Part shown: piece by piece, positions 9,637 through 18,532 of the stretch
Layout of the letters: each line of letters opens with the position of its first letter
How positions within the stretch are numbered: the first letter of the stretch is position 1
Source: Nostoc sp. C052
GTDB taxonomy: Bacteria > Cyanobacteriota > Cyanobacteriia > Cyanobacteriales > Nostocaceae
Direction of reading: 5' to 3'
Assembly (NCBI RefSeq): GCF_013393905.1
Contig: NZ_CP040275.1
Location: 62,001-126,000 of the forward strand
Length of the DNA stretch: 64,000 nucleotides
Position numbers and translations under genes: made by a program
Notes under the pieces: generated by a model
The model's input: the letters and a program-made list of their open reading frames with translations, nothing else
What the model was told of the DNA's origin: nothing
The model's database searches: none

Positions 9637-9983
9637 CTTCTGAGAAACTCTTTACTCCACACTTAGAGCCTGGAAATACTAAAAATAGTAAAGATTTATG
9701 CGATGTGGAAATTTACATACATCAAAGTTGCCTAGACTTCAGATGAATTCTAGGGCCAAATAATGATGATAACCCTGACCTGGGCCGGTCTTATTAGATA
9801 ATCTTCTGAACGGGATAGTAGCAAAAGCCACTTCACCAATATAGTAACCATAAAAGCCCAGAACCACGCTTTCAAGCAGGCTTAAAAGCACTACTGAGGA
9901 TTCGGTTTTAGCTGTCAGGGTACTTTCCATTATAAAAGTTTCTCTACATCAGTAACGGGTGGCGATCGCCGCCAGTGGAGCTG
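9637..9983 (-). mobile_element. IS110-derived mini-element, copy 2 (bridge-RNA region only, no transposase)
   Basis: A second 347-bp unit identical by eye to 5949-6295 (offset 3688 bp), with the same terminal motif and bridge segment and no transposase. It is followed by a type A unit, as copy 1 is. Confidence 0.65.
9773..9920 (-). ncRNA. Putative IS110 bridge RNA (mini-element copy 2)
   Basis: Identical by eye to 6085-6232, including the CCCTGAC/GTCAGGG closing pair. Identity here while neighbouring full units differ suggests recent duplication or gene conversion of this segment. Confidence 0.5.
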
Positions 9984-10009
9984 CTTTCAAGAAACACTTA
10001 ACGTAAAGC

Positions 10010-11424
10010 TTATGTAGAAAGGGTTTGATAAAATGAAGCTTCCTCCTTATCTTGAGATTTGGGGATAAGTTGAAGACCAAAAGCTTGAGCTTTCTTCTGA
10101 AGATTTTTGAGGATCAGATCCTGGTATTTTTGCTCATAGTAGTCCATACCAGGATCAGTATATCGTCCAGCAGTTGTCCAAATTTGATAGAACAAACGAG
10201 CCAGCTTGTGTGCAGTAGCAGTTATTGCTTTGGGTGCGCCCAAGCGAGAACGTAAACGGCGATAAAATGCACCCAGAGCAGAACGGCTGTGAGTCAGAGA
10301 AAAAGCCGCCATACGAAAAGCATTTGCAGCACGATTGACAACAGTACGAGTTTGAGAGCTTTTGACCTTACCGCCAGTCACTTTTTGACCAGGACATAAA
10401 CCCAACCAAGAGGTGAAATGTTTAACGCTGGGAAAACGTTTTGGGTTTAATCCCACCTCAGATAAAATGGTCTGAACAGTTAAAGCATCAAGACCATCAA
10501 TCAGTGTAAAATCTACTCCTGCCATCCGATAAAGATACTTATGTAAATCAAAATCGGGATGATTTGCAGTCGGTTTTTTTCTGCGTTTTCTCTCGGTTGT
10601 TGGCGGTTCATCTAAAGTCTTAGGTTCAAAAGTTGCTAAACATTGTTCAATTTGTGCGTCCACAGCAGTAATCTGTTGTTGATAAACCTCATACAAGAGT
10701 AATTCTTGTTGGAGAACAAATAAATGTTCACGCCGGTAATCACCAGTTAAAGATGCAGCAATATCTGCTGTGCTGCTTTTGATATGTGGGTCTTTGAGTT
10801 TGGCTAAAATTTGTGGGTCTTGTTCACCAGCAACGATTGCTTTTATAATCTTCATTCCGGTCAAACCAGTCACATCGCTGATGACTTTGTGGAGATGTAA
10901 ATTCATCTAGATGAGTGCTTTTTGCATCCGTTGTACATGGGTACTAGCACTCTTGATTAAGGTGTCTCGCTGACGGATATAACTGCGTAGCACACAAACT
11001 TGATCTTCTGGGCGAAAAGAACCAGACAGTAGTCCATACGTATGTAACTTTTGTAACCACTGGCAATCTAACACATCTGTTTTGCGCCCAGGGACTGTTT
11101 TAACGTGATGAGCATTGACTAATTTGACCTCAAAACCCTTGGCTTCTAATATCTGAAACACTGGAATCCAATAAACTCTTGTGGCTTCCATTGCCACTGT
11201 ATCTATGTGGCATTCCATTAACCAATCGGCCATTGCAATTAAATCAGGGGTAAAACATCCGAATCGGCGAACATTTTTATCTGCCCTATCAGTGGGGACA
11301 CAAACCCAATGTTCTCCACTACCAAGGTCTATTCCTGCTGCGTTCTGGTTAATTTCTTCTAAAGTGGATAATACTTTTTCCACAGGGACAGGCTGGTTAT
11401 TCCCTTGAAGGAGTGGCAATTTCA
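10010..11424 (-). pseudogene. IS110-family transposase, type A', single nonsense codon
   Basis: Closely similar along its length to the intact type A gene at 6299-7693, with the same start (MKLPLLQGNNQPV). At 10907-10909 the codon after KALI is TAG where the intact copy has CAG (Gln); the frame continues unchanged after it. All DEDD residues lie in the upstream part and the Tnp20 Ser region (FTSWLGLCPGQK) lies in the downstream part, so the stop separates the two catalytic halves. The last ~15 residues (KSQDKEEASFYQTLST) differ from unit A. Readthrough or a suppressor could restore it, but loss of function is the plain reading. Confidence 0.9.
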
Positions 11425-11457
11425 TGGCTGCAACTCTCATCTGCTTATTATGAATAT

Positions 11458-11606
11458 GTCCTGACGAAAGGGATGTACTCATAGATAATCTTTCAAACGG
11501 GATAGGAAACGCAAGTCCTTCACCAATGTCATAGCCATAATGCCCCAGAACCATGCTCCTAATCAGGCTCAACACACTATTGTGGGTTCGGTTTTAACTG
11601 TCAGGA
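11458..11606 (-). ncRNA. Putative IS110 bridge RNA (unit A')
   Basis: Closed by TCCTGAC (11458-11464) and GTCAGGA (11600-11606). It is nearly the same as the unit A segment over most of its length, but differs sharply in the ~20 bases after CCTGAC and around the GGATAGG block, the likely specificity-bearing parts (inference). Confidence 0.5.
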
Positions 11607-11693
11607 TAATTATTAATATACCCGTTCATTAGTCGCCTCAAAATAGTTTCTTTCATTCATAGCGGGTCGCGATCGCCGCCAGTGGGGCTGCTT

Positions 11694-13067
11694 CTAAGAA
11701 ACCAGATTTTCTGAGGACTGAGGAATCAACTCAAAACCAAAAGCCTGGGCTTTTTTGTGGAGATTATTAACCATTCGCTCACGATAATGTTGCTCATAAT
11801 AATCCATACCAGGATCGGTATAATCTCCTCCGGTTGTCCAAAGTCTGTAAAAAATCCGGGCAATCTTATGAGCGGTAGCAGTAATAGCTTTAGGAGAGCC
11901 AAGTCGAGAACGTAAGCGACGATAAAACGCACCCAAAGCAGAATTACTTTTTCCAGCAGTTTGTGCTGCCATGCGGAAAGCATTGGCTGCACGGTTGACG
12001 ACTGGACGAGTCTGAGAACTTTTAATTTTGCCACCAGTAATGCGACTGCCAGGACAAAGGCCAAGCCAAGAGGTAAAATGTTTAACTGTAGGGAATCGAC
12101 TGGGATCTAAACCAACCTCTGATAGGATTATTTGTACTGTCAGGACACCAAGACCGTCAACACGAGTAAAATCTACTCCACTCATGCGGTAAAGATGAGT
12201 ACGCAAATCAAATGCAGGTTCATTACCTTGAGGTTTATGGCGAGTATGCTTTGGTGGAGAAAGGGGCAACTGGGAAATATCAATTTTGTCGTTAAATTGA
12301 CTTAAGCATTTCTCAATGTGGCGGTCACATTCAGCGATTTGGGATTGGTAGACATCATAGAGATGTAACTCTTGTTGCAAGACAAACAAATGTTCTTTTC
12401 GGTAATCACCATTAAGCGCAGCTGCAATCTCTGCTTCACTACGTTTGACGCGATGATGTTTTTTAGCTGCAAGAACTTTTGGATCATGTTCACCAGCGAC
12501 GATAGCTCGTATGATTGCCATACCTGTAGTGCCTGTAATATCGCTAACAGCTTGATGCAGTTGTATGTTCATTTGAGTTAAAGCTTTCTGCATCCGTTGG
12601 ATATGTACACTGGCACTTCTGATGAGACTATCGCGTTGGCGAATGTAGCTACGCAAAACACAAATTTCATCTTCCGGGCGAAAAGAACCTGACAACAATC
12701 CATAACTGTGCAACTGTTGCAGCCATTGACAGTCTAAAACATCTGTTTTGCGACCAGGTAGAGTTTTGACGTGGTGAGCATTGACCAGCTTGACCTCAAA
12801 GCCACGAGTCTCCAAAATTTGAAACAACGGAATCCAGTACACACCTGTTGATTCCATTGCCACAGTCTCAACCCCAGACTCAGTTAACCAATCTGCGATC
12901 CCGTACAAATCAGCCGTATAACAACCAAAACGTCTCACACATTCGTTGGCACGTCCTGATGGCACACATACCCAATGATTTTGGGCACCAATATCAATAC
13001 CAGCAGCATTTGGGTGAATCGGATCTAGTTTAGATGCTTGATTGGGAGATTGCCGTTTTTTCGCCAT
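11694..13067 (-). CDS. IS110-family transposase (DEDD recombinase), type B, intact
   Basis: 457 residues from the ATG at 13067, chosen because AGGAG lies at the right distance upstream and the residues before it do not resemble the family. DEDD motifs: AAGIDIGAQNHWV, AMESTGVYW and KTDVLDCQWL; Tnp20 motif FTSWLGLCPGSRITGGK. It differs from type A in its N-terminus, its central linker and its bridge segment, so it is a distinct element, not a copy of A. It would move its own unit and perhaps the decayed type B unit. Confidence 0.92.
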   Translation of the reverse strand: MAKKRQSPNQASKLDPIHPNAAGIDIGAQNHWVCVPSGRANECVRRFGCYTADLYGIADWLTESGVETVAMESTGVYWIPLFQILETRGFEVKLVNAHHVKTLPGRKTDVLDCQWLQQLHSYGLLSGSFRPEDEICVLRSYIRQRDSLIRSASVHIQRMQKALTQMNIQLHQAVSDITGTTGMAIIRAIVAGEHDPKVLAAKKHHRVKRSEAEIAAALNGDYRKEHLFVLQQELHLYDVYQSQIAECDRHIEKCLSQFNDKIDISQLPLSPPKHTRHKPQGNEPAFDLRTHLYRMSGVDFTRVDGLGVLTVQIILSEVGLDPSRFPTVKHFTSWLGLCPGSRITGGKIKSSQTRPVVNRAANAFRMAAQTAGKSNSALGAFYRRLRSRLGSPKAITATAHKIARIFYRLWTTGGDYTDPGMDYYEQHYRERMVNNLHKKAQAFGFELIPQSSENLVS

Positions 13068-13106
13068 TTTGGTTCTCCTAGTCTCAAATTTTTGCAAAAT
13101 TGAGAG

Positions 13107-13259
13107 TGTGCCCTGACCCAGGTTGACGGAATTATACAGTCTTCTAAACGGGATAGCGTCTAAGCGCTTCACCAATGTCATTGCCGTCACAACCTAGAAC
13201 CACGCTTGTGTACGGGCGAAGAACACCATTGAGGGAGCGGTCTTAACTGTCAAGACACA
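13107..13259 (-). ncRNA. Putative IS110 bridge RNA (unit B')
   Basis: The segment starts 39 bp upstream of the type B start codon. The closing pair is less perfect than in the others (GTGTGCCCTGAC against GTCAAGACAC). It shares ACGGGATAGC, CTTCACCAAT and CTAGAACCA blocks with the other units. Confidence 0.45.
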
Positions 13260-13331
13260 ATTTTAATATAAACTTTTTTCGGAGATATCTATTGGTTTCT
13301 TTCATCCATTGCGGACATAGCCTCCGTCAAC

Positions 13332-14716
13332 CGCTTGTGTCACTTTAGGCGGAGGAAAAATAGAAATCAGGGTGAGTTAGGAATAGAAAAATTGGTGAAG
13401 TTAGCCTATAAACGATAGCTTGAAGCTTATAAAAGCCCAGAGACAGTTGAGGAATATGAAAAACTGTTAACCAGGGATATATGAGGTTAAATAGAATAAA
13501 AGGTTGAATAACTAAACGCAGATTATTCAAAATATTCTTCCAACCTTTACCATTATTCCACCAGGGATGAGAAGCAAAAGTTGATTGAGAATCTGGGAGT
13601 GAAGGATGTAGGGATTCTGAATGAAGGCTAACCAAGAGGTAAGCACTACATACAATCTCCCACCATCGCTCAATATCTTCATAGCGAGTAAAGCGATAAT
13701 CTGCCCAGCCTAATTCATTCTTACTCTGCTTTAAACCATATTCTACCCATGTTCTTAAACCATAGAAATTTCCAACTTCCCTTGGGGTAATGTCTGGGTA
13801 TTTACTCATTACATACCAAGTAGAGTTTCCAGGTAATGTATCTGTATCTGTGGTAATTTGCCAATATCTATGTTCTCCACGTTTTCCGTGAATTATTTCA
13901 CGAGTAAATCGATTTTCACTGCTCAAGTCAGAAAAGACTCGTTTGAATCGATGCCACTTTAAATATTGGATGTGTTGTCTTGGAAGTAGCTCTACAGAAT
14001 GATTTAAGCGAATTGCTACTAAATAATTTAACTCTAGTTCATCTAATACTGATATAAAATTTGCGCCACTTTCACCATATAGACTATCAGCTAATACCAA
14101 GTTAAATTTGAAACCCATCAATTGTAGTTTTCGTATTAGCATTGCCCCGATTTGAGGCTTGGTAAGATACTTATCTCCGGGCTTTAATTTTTCACGAGGT
14201 TTGTATACTTCAAATAGTAGTGGAAATGTCATTCCGCAAAATACACCGTAAGCTGTGACTGCCACAATGCCATTCTCTACTTTTCCTAAATTGCCTATAT
14301 ACTGGCGTTTGACATAATCTGTGGTATTACCTTTCTTTTTATCTCCTGTCTCATCAATAATTAAAATGATTGGTTTTCCTTTTAGTACCTCTAAAATTAG
14401 TTGCAATCGCAAAGTTCTTAACTGTTCTACTTCCCAAGATGACGTAGTTAAGAAATGATGTAGTCCTTGATAATTATCTAGCCCGACAATTTTCGCTATT
14501 TCAGGTAGACTTTTCCGTTTTAAATCAGAAATACATCCTATATGTAGATATTTGAAAGCTTCAAAATTCCTAACATCTGAAAACAGGTTTTTATACCACA
14601 AGCAATATTCATCCACACACTTGACGGTTTTTATGGGTGAACGAGGCTCTACCATGCTCTGTGTCTTCGTTCTAGGTTTTGTACATTATTATACTACCGC
14701 GATAGTGACACAAGCG
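13332..14716 (-). mobile_element. IS701-family insertion sequence
   Basis: A 1385-bp element bounded by the perfect 13-bp inverted repeat CGCTTGTGTCACT (13332-13344) and AGTGACACAAGCG (14704-14716). One transposase gene fills it. I see no clear target-site duplication. The left end abuts the IS110 array directly. Confidence 0.8.
13345..14655 (-). CDS. IS701-family transposase (DDE)
   Basis: 436 residues. The DDE triad is visible as ILIIDETGDKKKG (first Asp, about residue 99), LVLADSLYGES (second Asp, about residue 189) and GLRTWVEYGLKQSKNELGW (Glu, about residue 308), the IS4/IS701 arrangement. It starts with MVEPRSPIK and ends 1 bp inside the left inverted repeat. It is intact and likely functional. 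Confidence 0.88.
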   Translation of the reverse strand: MVEPRSPIKTVKCVDEYCLWYKNLFSDVRNFEAFKYLHIGCISDLKRKSLPEIAKIVGLDNYQGLHHFLTTSSWEVEQLRTLRLQLILEVLKGKPIILIIDETGDKKKGNTTDYVKRQYIGNLGKVENGIVAVTAYGVFCGMTFPLLFEVYKPREKLKPGDKYLTKPQIGAMLIRKLQLMGFKFNLVLADSLYGESGANFISVLDELELNYLVAIRLNHSVELLPRQHIQYLKWHRFKRVFSDLSSENRFTREIIHGKRGEHRYWQITTDTDTLPGNSTWYVMSKYPDITPREVGNFYGLRTWVEYGLKQSKNELGWADYRFTRYEDIERWWEIVCSAYLLVSLHSESLHPSLPDSQSTFASHPWWNNGKGWKNILNNLRLVIQPFILFNLIYPWLTVFHIPQLSLGFYKLQAIVYRLTSPIFLFLTHPDFYFSSA

Positions 14717-14842
14717 TCCGAGGAAAGCGATCGCATTCCCTATGGATGTAAAGAAACAGAAATGTTTCTTAGAAGAGGGCTAAACCAACGCTTACTACAA
14801 AGGGAAAAGCAAAATAAATCAAGCAAATATTAGCATCCTTAT
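14717..14842. repeat. Inverted remnant of IS110 termini
   Basis: On the minus strand this stretch holds CCCTCTTCTAAGAAAC (14764-14779), almost the same as the left terminus of the array (CCCTCTTCTGAGAAAC at 5945-5960), followed by TTTCTTTACATCCATAGGG, resembling the outer end of the IS110 units (TTTCTTTCATCCATTGCGG). It looks like two IS110 ends with the interior lost, in inverted orientation to the array. No gene was seen here. Confidence 0.4.
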
Positions 14843-17830
14843 TTACTTTCCGATGGCACAAAAGGCTGCCCAATAATATTTTTCACTAAAAGGTTGCTCG
14901 TCAGGTTCAAACCAATCAAGAAAAGCTTGTATTTCTTGCTGAGAAGTTTTGCTCAAAATTAATTGCTGATTCCATTCTTGTAATTCTATTTTTTTGCTAT
15001 CACGTAACCATATTTGAGCTTCATTTAATGCACGAGCAATATTTGAATCAATTTTAAGATTTTGATAGAAACGGATCATTAATAAAGATGTTGATAAATC
15101 GTTAATATTCCAAAGTGAACTTATTATATTTGGGCTACCTGCATATATAAAACCGCTAGGAAAACCAACGTATTCATCACTGACAGAGTTGAAATTAACA
15201 AAGCCTGTTTCACAAGCGGAAAGGCTTACAAGACGACATTTGCTAAGATTTATATTAAAAACTTCCCCCAAAGTCAAGCGTTCTCCGTTAGCTAATAACA
15301 GGTATGATTCTAATGATGAATTTATATTGTACACTCCATGACAAGAAAAATGACTACAATGAATTTGAGATAAATCTTGAATATTTTGAATAGTTGCTTT
15401 CGTTGCTTCTTCTTGAACTAACACTTGAGCAGTTTGGAAAAATAAACTAATTTCTGACACTTCAATATCAGCATAGGGGAGATCGGCGGTAGGGTTTTGT
15501 AGCGCAAATAGGTTTTGAAACAGAGGACGATGCTGGTTTTGGCTAATTTGTAACAATTGACAACTAGGAATGTAGCTGATTCCTTGAGAAAAGCGATCAA
15601 TTAAACATAAATCATCAATAATAGGTAAAGCATGAAGAGGAAATAAGTGTAAAAACTGATGAGGAACAAGAATTAATTTATTACAAGCTTTAGGGAGGAG
15701 TGAAATGATATGATCTAGATGCAAAAAATTAGCTAACTGCTTAAGGTAATTATTTAAGTTGGACTGCCATAACTTCCTATTTTTATAATAGCTATTAAAG
15801 TAAGTATTTGCCCAATGAACTAAATTTTTGAGGTCTTGAGGCAGTGATTGCCAAATAATAGGTTTAGAGCTTTCTTTAATTATAATAAATACTATAAATC
15901 TATCGTTTAAGATATACCATTCTATTAAAGCAGTTTCATGGTTAGGAAGCAGATATTGGATTTCAGTAAAACTAATTGCTTCTACTTTTTGAGTTAAGCT
16001 GAATGTTGGGTCATGAGGTTGTATATTATATTTGATAAAATTCTCAAGTCGTTGATGTAAATTGTTAAGGTGGTTATTGTTAGCAACAAACATATCTGTA
16101 TTATATATTTGATTCTTCATTTCAACTTCTAGTCGTCGTTCTTCAACTACGATTTCTCTACGAAGTGTTTGAAGTTCATGAATAACTTTTTCTTGGATAT
16201 TTCCTTTTGGTAAAATGTCTCTAGTTTTAAGAAGTTCTAATAAATTACGGGCTTTGCTTCGTTCTATATAACTAATTGCTAGATCTAGTTTATCTGTTTT
16301 AATATAAGCTTCTATAATACCAGCGTAAACATCTATAGCTTCAGAAAGAATACTTTCTTTACGCCAATCGGTATTTGCCCATGAACGACTCTGCTCAATA
16401 GCTTCAATAGCTTTTTCAAAACCCTCAATCGCTTCTATATAATAACCAAATATAAAAGATGTCATTCCTAAATTACGGCCATATCTGAAATATTCACTAG
16501 GAGATGTATTTGGATTACAAGTTTCTATCGCAGATTTATAACATTCAATAGCTTCAGGTACTTGTCCTGTTAGACTTAAAACAGAAGCTAAATTGTTTTG
16601 TATCTCAGCCCAATCTCTAAGAAATGTATTAGGTGTATAAACTTGCAAAGCAGATTGATAGGCTAAAATTGCTAAATTTAAATTTTCTAATTGCTGATTT
16701 ATCAAAGTTTTGTAAAAGTCTAGAAAATCATTTTGAATAGTAACCCATTCATGTAAAAATAAAGGAATATTATAGATGTTTAGTAAAGTTTTATATAAAA
16801 CAGTTTCCTGTTTGAATTCCGTAAATTGTTCACCAACTAAATCGCAATAAGCATTACCTAAATGATTCTGCACCATAGCCCAATCTTGAGGAAATGCCTC
16901 ATGAGTGTAAACCTGTAGAGATACTTGATAAGCAGCTATCGCTGCTTTTAAATCTCCGTTTCTATTAGCTCCATGCCTATCCTGATAAGCTCTACCTAAG
17001 TTGTTTTGAAGCATGGCCCAATCTTGAGGAAATGCCTCACAAGTATAAACTTGTAGAGCAGCTTCGTAAGCTGCTATTGCTAATTTGAAGTTTTCAACAC
17101 GTTCACCGTAAACTCTCATACAGTATACATTACCTAAATTATTATTAGCTAATGCCCAATAATAAGGATGTAATTTATTATCTAAGAATTGTAATGCACA
17201 AGAGTATGCTTTAATAGCTTGCTCCTGATTTTCAGCTTTATCAAATTTAACTCTCTCATTATAAATAGCACCTAAATTAATTTGTGAAACTGCCCATTCA
17301 TAAGGAAATTTTTCATATGTTCTAATTTGTAAAGAATCTTGTAAACAAGTTAGTGCAAATTCTAAATTTTCTACTCGTTTACCTTCAATTCTTCGTAGGT
17401 AAGCTACCCCCATATTGCTTAGAGTTGTTGCCCATTCTTCTGGATAATCACTTATACTTAAAGCAGTCAGAGCTATTTTGTATCCATTAATAGCTATTTC
17501 TAAATTTAAGCTCCTATTACCTAAAGGAAGTTCTAAGAAAAAGTTACTAGTATTGCTTATAAATATGGATGTATCCCTTACTAAATATAAAGGGGCTTGT
17601 TGTAGCTTTTTTTCTTGCCAATCTAGTAATATTTTTGCAAATTTATCATTAATTTTATCTGAATTATTTACCAAAAATGAATTAATTAATGTTGTATTAT
17701 TTTTACTACTTGTTATAAGCCTAATTAATTTTTTTAGAAAAAATTGATAATTTTTATAAGTGTATTTTTGTGTTCCAAATCCTTTTTTCATGTTATTTAT
17801 ACCTAAAAATTCTGAGCTAAAGAGTCCCAA
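14843..17830 (-). CDS. TPR-CHAT caspase-like protease, second copy
   Basis: 995 residues, or 982 if translation starts at MKKGFGTQ (17791). Residues ~100-500 are TPR-like repeats of the 46-residue kind (for example DWAMLQNNLGRAYQDR and FPQDWAMVQNHLGNAY), less uniform than in the copy at 490-3981. The C-terminal CHAT domain has HFSCHGVYN (His about residue 829) and LSACETG (Cys about residue 872). The final WF..DEQPF..YWAAFCAIG block is shared by both. The extra ~74 N-terminal residues show what the first copy lacks. The codon choice is AT-rich. No partner gene is adjacent; the IS701/IS110 cluster lies downstream and may have replaced one. Confidence 0.85.
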   Translation of the reverse strand: MGLFSSEFLGINNMKKGFGTQKYTYKNYQFFLKKLIRLITSSKNNTTLINSFLVNNSDKINDKFAKILLDWQEKKLQQAPLYLVRDTSIFISNTSNFFLELPLGNRSLNLEIAINGYKIALTALSISDYPEEWATTLSNMGVAYLRRIEGKRVENLEFALTCLQDSLQIRTYEKFPYEWAVSQINLGAIYNERVKFDKAENQEQAIKAYSCALQFLDNKLHPYYWALANNNLGNVYCMRVYGERVENFKLAIAAYEAALQVYTCEAFPQDWAMLQNNLGRAYQDRHGANRNGDLKAAIAAYQVSLQVYTHEAFPQDWAMVQNHLGNAYCDLVGEQFTEFKQETVLYKTLLNIYNIPLFLHEWVTIQNDFLDFYKTLINQQLENLNLAILAYQSALQVYTPNTFLRDWAEIQNNLASVLSLTGQVPEAIECYKSAIETCNPNTSPSEYFRYGRNLGMTSFIFGYYIEAIEGFEKAIEAIEQSRSWANTDWRKESILSEAIDVYAGIIEAYIKTDKLDLAISYIERSKARNLLELLKTRDILPKGNIQEKVIHELQTLRREIVVEERRLEVEMKNQIYNTDMFVANNNHLNNLHQRLENFIKYNIQPHDPTFSLTQKVEAISFTEIQYLLPNHETALIEWYILNDRFIVFIIIKESSKPIIWQSLPQDLKNLVHWANTYFNSYYKNRKLWQSNLNNYLKQLANFLHLDHIISLLPKACNKLILVPHQFLHLFPLHALPIIDDLCLIDRFSQGISYIPSCQLLQISQNQHRPLFQNLFALQNPTADLPYADIEVSEISLFFQTAQVLVQEEATKATIQNIQDLSQIHCSHFSCHGVYNINSSLESYLLLANGERLTLGEVFNINLSKCRLVSLSACETGFVNFNSVSDEYVGFPSGFIYAGSPNIISSLWNINDLSTSLLMIRFYQNLKIDSNIARALNEAQIWLRDSKKIELQEWNQQLILSKTSQQEIQAFLDWFEPDEQPFSEKYYWAAFCAIGK

Positions 17831-17961
17831 GTATCACAAAATTTCTCTGTAATGTTTCGCTATATACGGATATATATAGTGGCTAAAACTACTCTTATTG
17901 ATTATCAAAGTATTTGTAGTTGATTTTATATTTATAATTAATTTATAATAGGGTTAACTAA
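17831..17961. promoter_or_regulatory. AT-rich upstream region of the second TPR-CHAT gene
   Basis: A 131-bp AT-rich non-coding stretch directly upstream of the minus-strand TPR-CHAT gene, so it must hold its promoter. No precise -35/-10 pair or operator could be assigned with confidence. Confidence 0.3.
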
Positions 17962-18324
17962 TTTGCAATAATAACTCAAGTACCCAACAGTTACCAGATT
18001 GGCGAAGTCTGCCAAATCCTTGCAAAAGACAATCCAGAACTCAGGGGTAAAAGCGGTTGCTGGGCGATTGTTACCGCCGTTAATGATTTTAGTTGCACTG
18101 TAAGGCTCTGGGATGGAGAATTGACGGTTGGGGTGCAGCATCTTAAGTCGTTCAACTACTTGCCAGATGACTGTCAGCAGATGCAGGAGATATGTGATCG
18201 CATTTCACAAGTATATTTCAGTGGACTAGAGGAGTCGGTGCAGAGGTTTTTGGAGTCGTTGGGGAAGCTGAACAGGGCTTACTTAACAGATTTAGAAGAG
18301 AAAGTGTTGAGTTTGTTGAGTTAG
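17962..18324 (+). pseudogene. N-terminally truncated gene remnant, unknown family
   Basis: An open frame of 120 codons with a stop (TAA 17959-17961) just before it and no ATG until 18121. The readable protein begins ITQVPNSYQIGEVCQIL and continues through GCWAIVTAVNDFSCTVRLWDGE to EEKVLSLLS. Protein-like composition well upstream of the first ATG indicates the 5' end was lost. I do not recognise the family. Confidence 0.45.
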
Positions 18325-18532
18325 AAACTGGCGGCTGATGCGAGAATTCACAGCAGGCGTAGCATCACTAAGAGTTTTGGAGTTAGGGCGATCACCTTAT
18401 AAAGTCATCAAAATATATCCCAAAGCGGTTACTAAATCGAACTCAGCAGATGGAGCAAGAAAAAGCAGTGCAGGAAATTTTGACGGTATTAGGCGTAGTG
18501 GAATAAGAGGCGATCGCTACTTCATCCTCGCA
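18325..18532 (+). pseudogene. Degraded coding remnant
   Basis: After the previous remnant, a short open frame ends at 18509 and reads YIPKRLLNRTQQMEQEKAV then QEILTVLGVVE before a stop. It has protein-like composition but no start, suggesting the tail of a decayed gene. The remainder includes a GGCGATCGC site. Confidence 0.25.

Larger units (their letters stand above)
9984..11690 (-). mobile_element. IS110-family element, unit A' (transposase interrupted by a stop)
   Basis: A 1707-bp unit with terminal motif CTTTCAAGAAAC, type A transposase gene carrying one internal stop, and bridge-RNA-like segment 11458-11606. It lies head-to-tail after mini-element 2. Confidence 0.65.
11691..13331 (-). 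mobile_element. IS110-family element, unit B' (intact)
   Basis: A 1641-bp unit with terminal motif CTTCTAAGAAAC, intact type B transposase and bridge-like segment 13107-13259. It is the last unit of the array and its outer end abuts the IS701 inverted repeat at 13332. Confidence 0.65.

Noticed and set aside
13332..14716. A target-site duplication for the IS701 element
   Set aside because: Left flank (GTCAAC) and right flank (TCCGAG) do not match, so no duplication is claimed.
14552..14833. A plus-strand 93-residue frame over the IS701 right end
   Set aside because: It covers the IS inverted repeat and the antisense of the transposase start; no protein-like motif.
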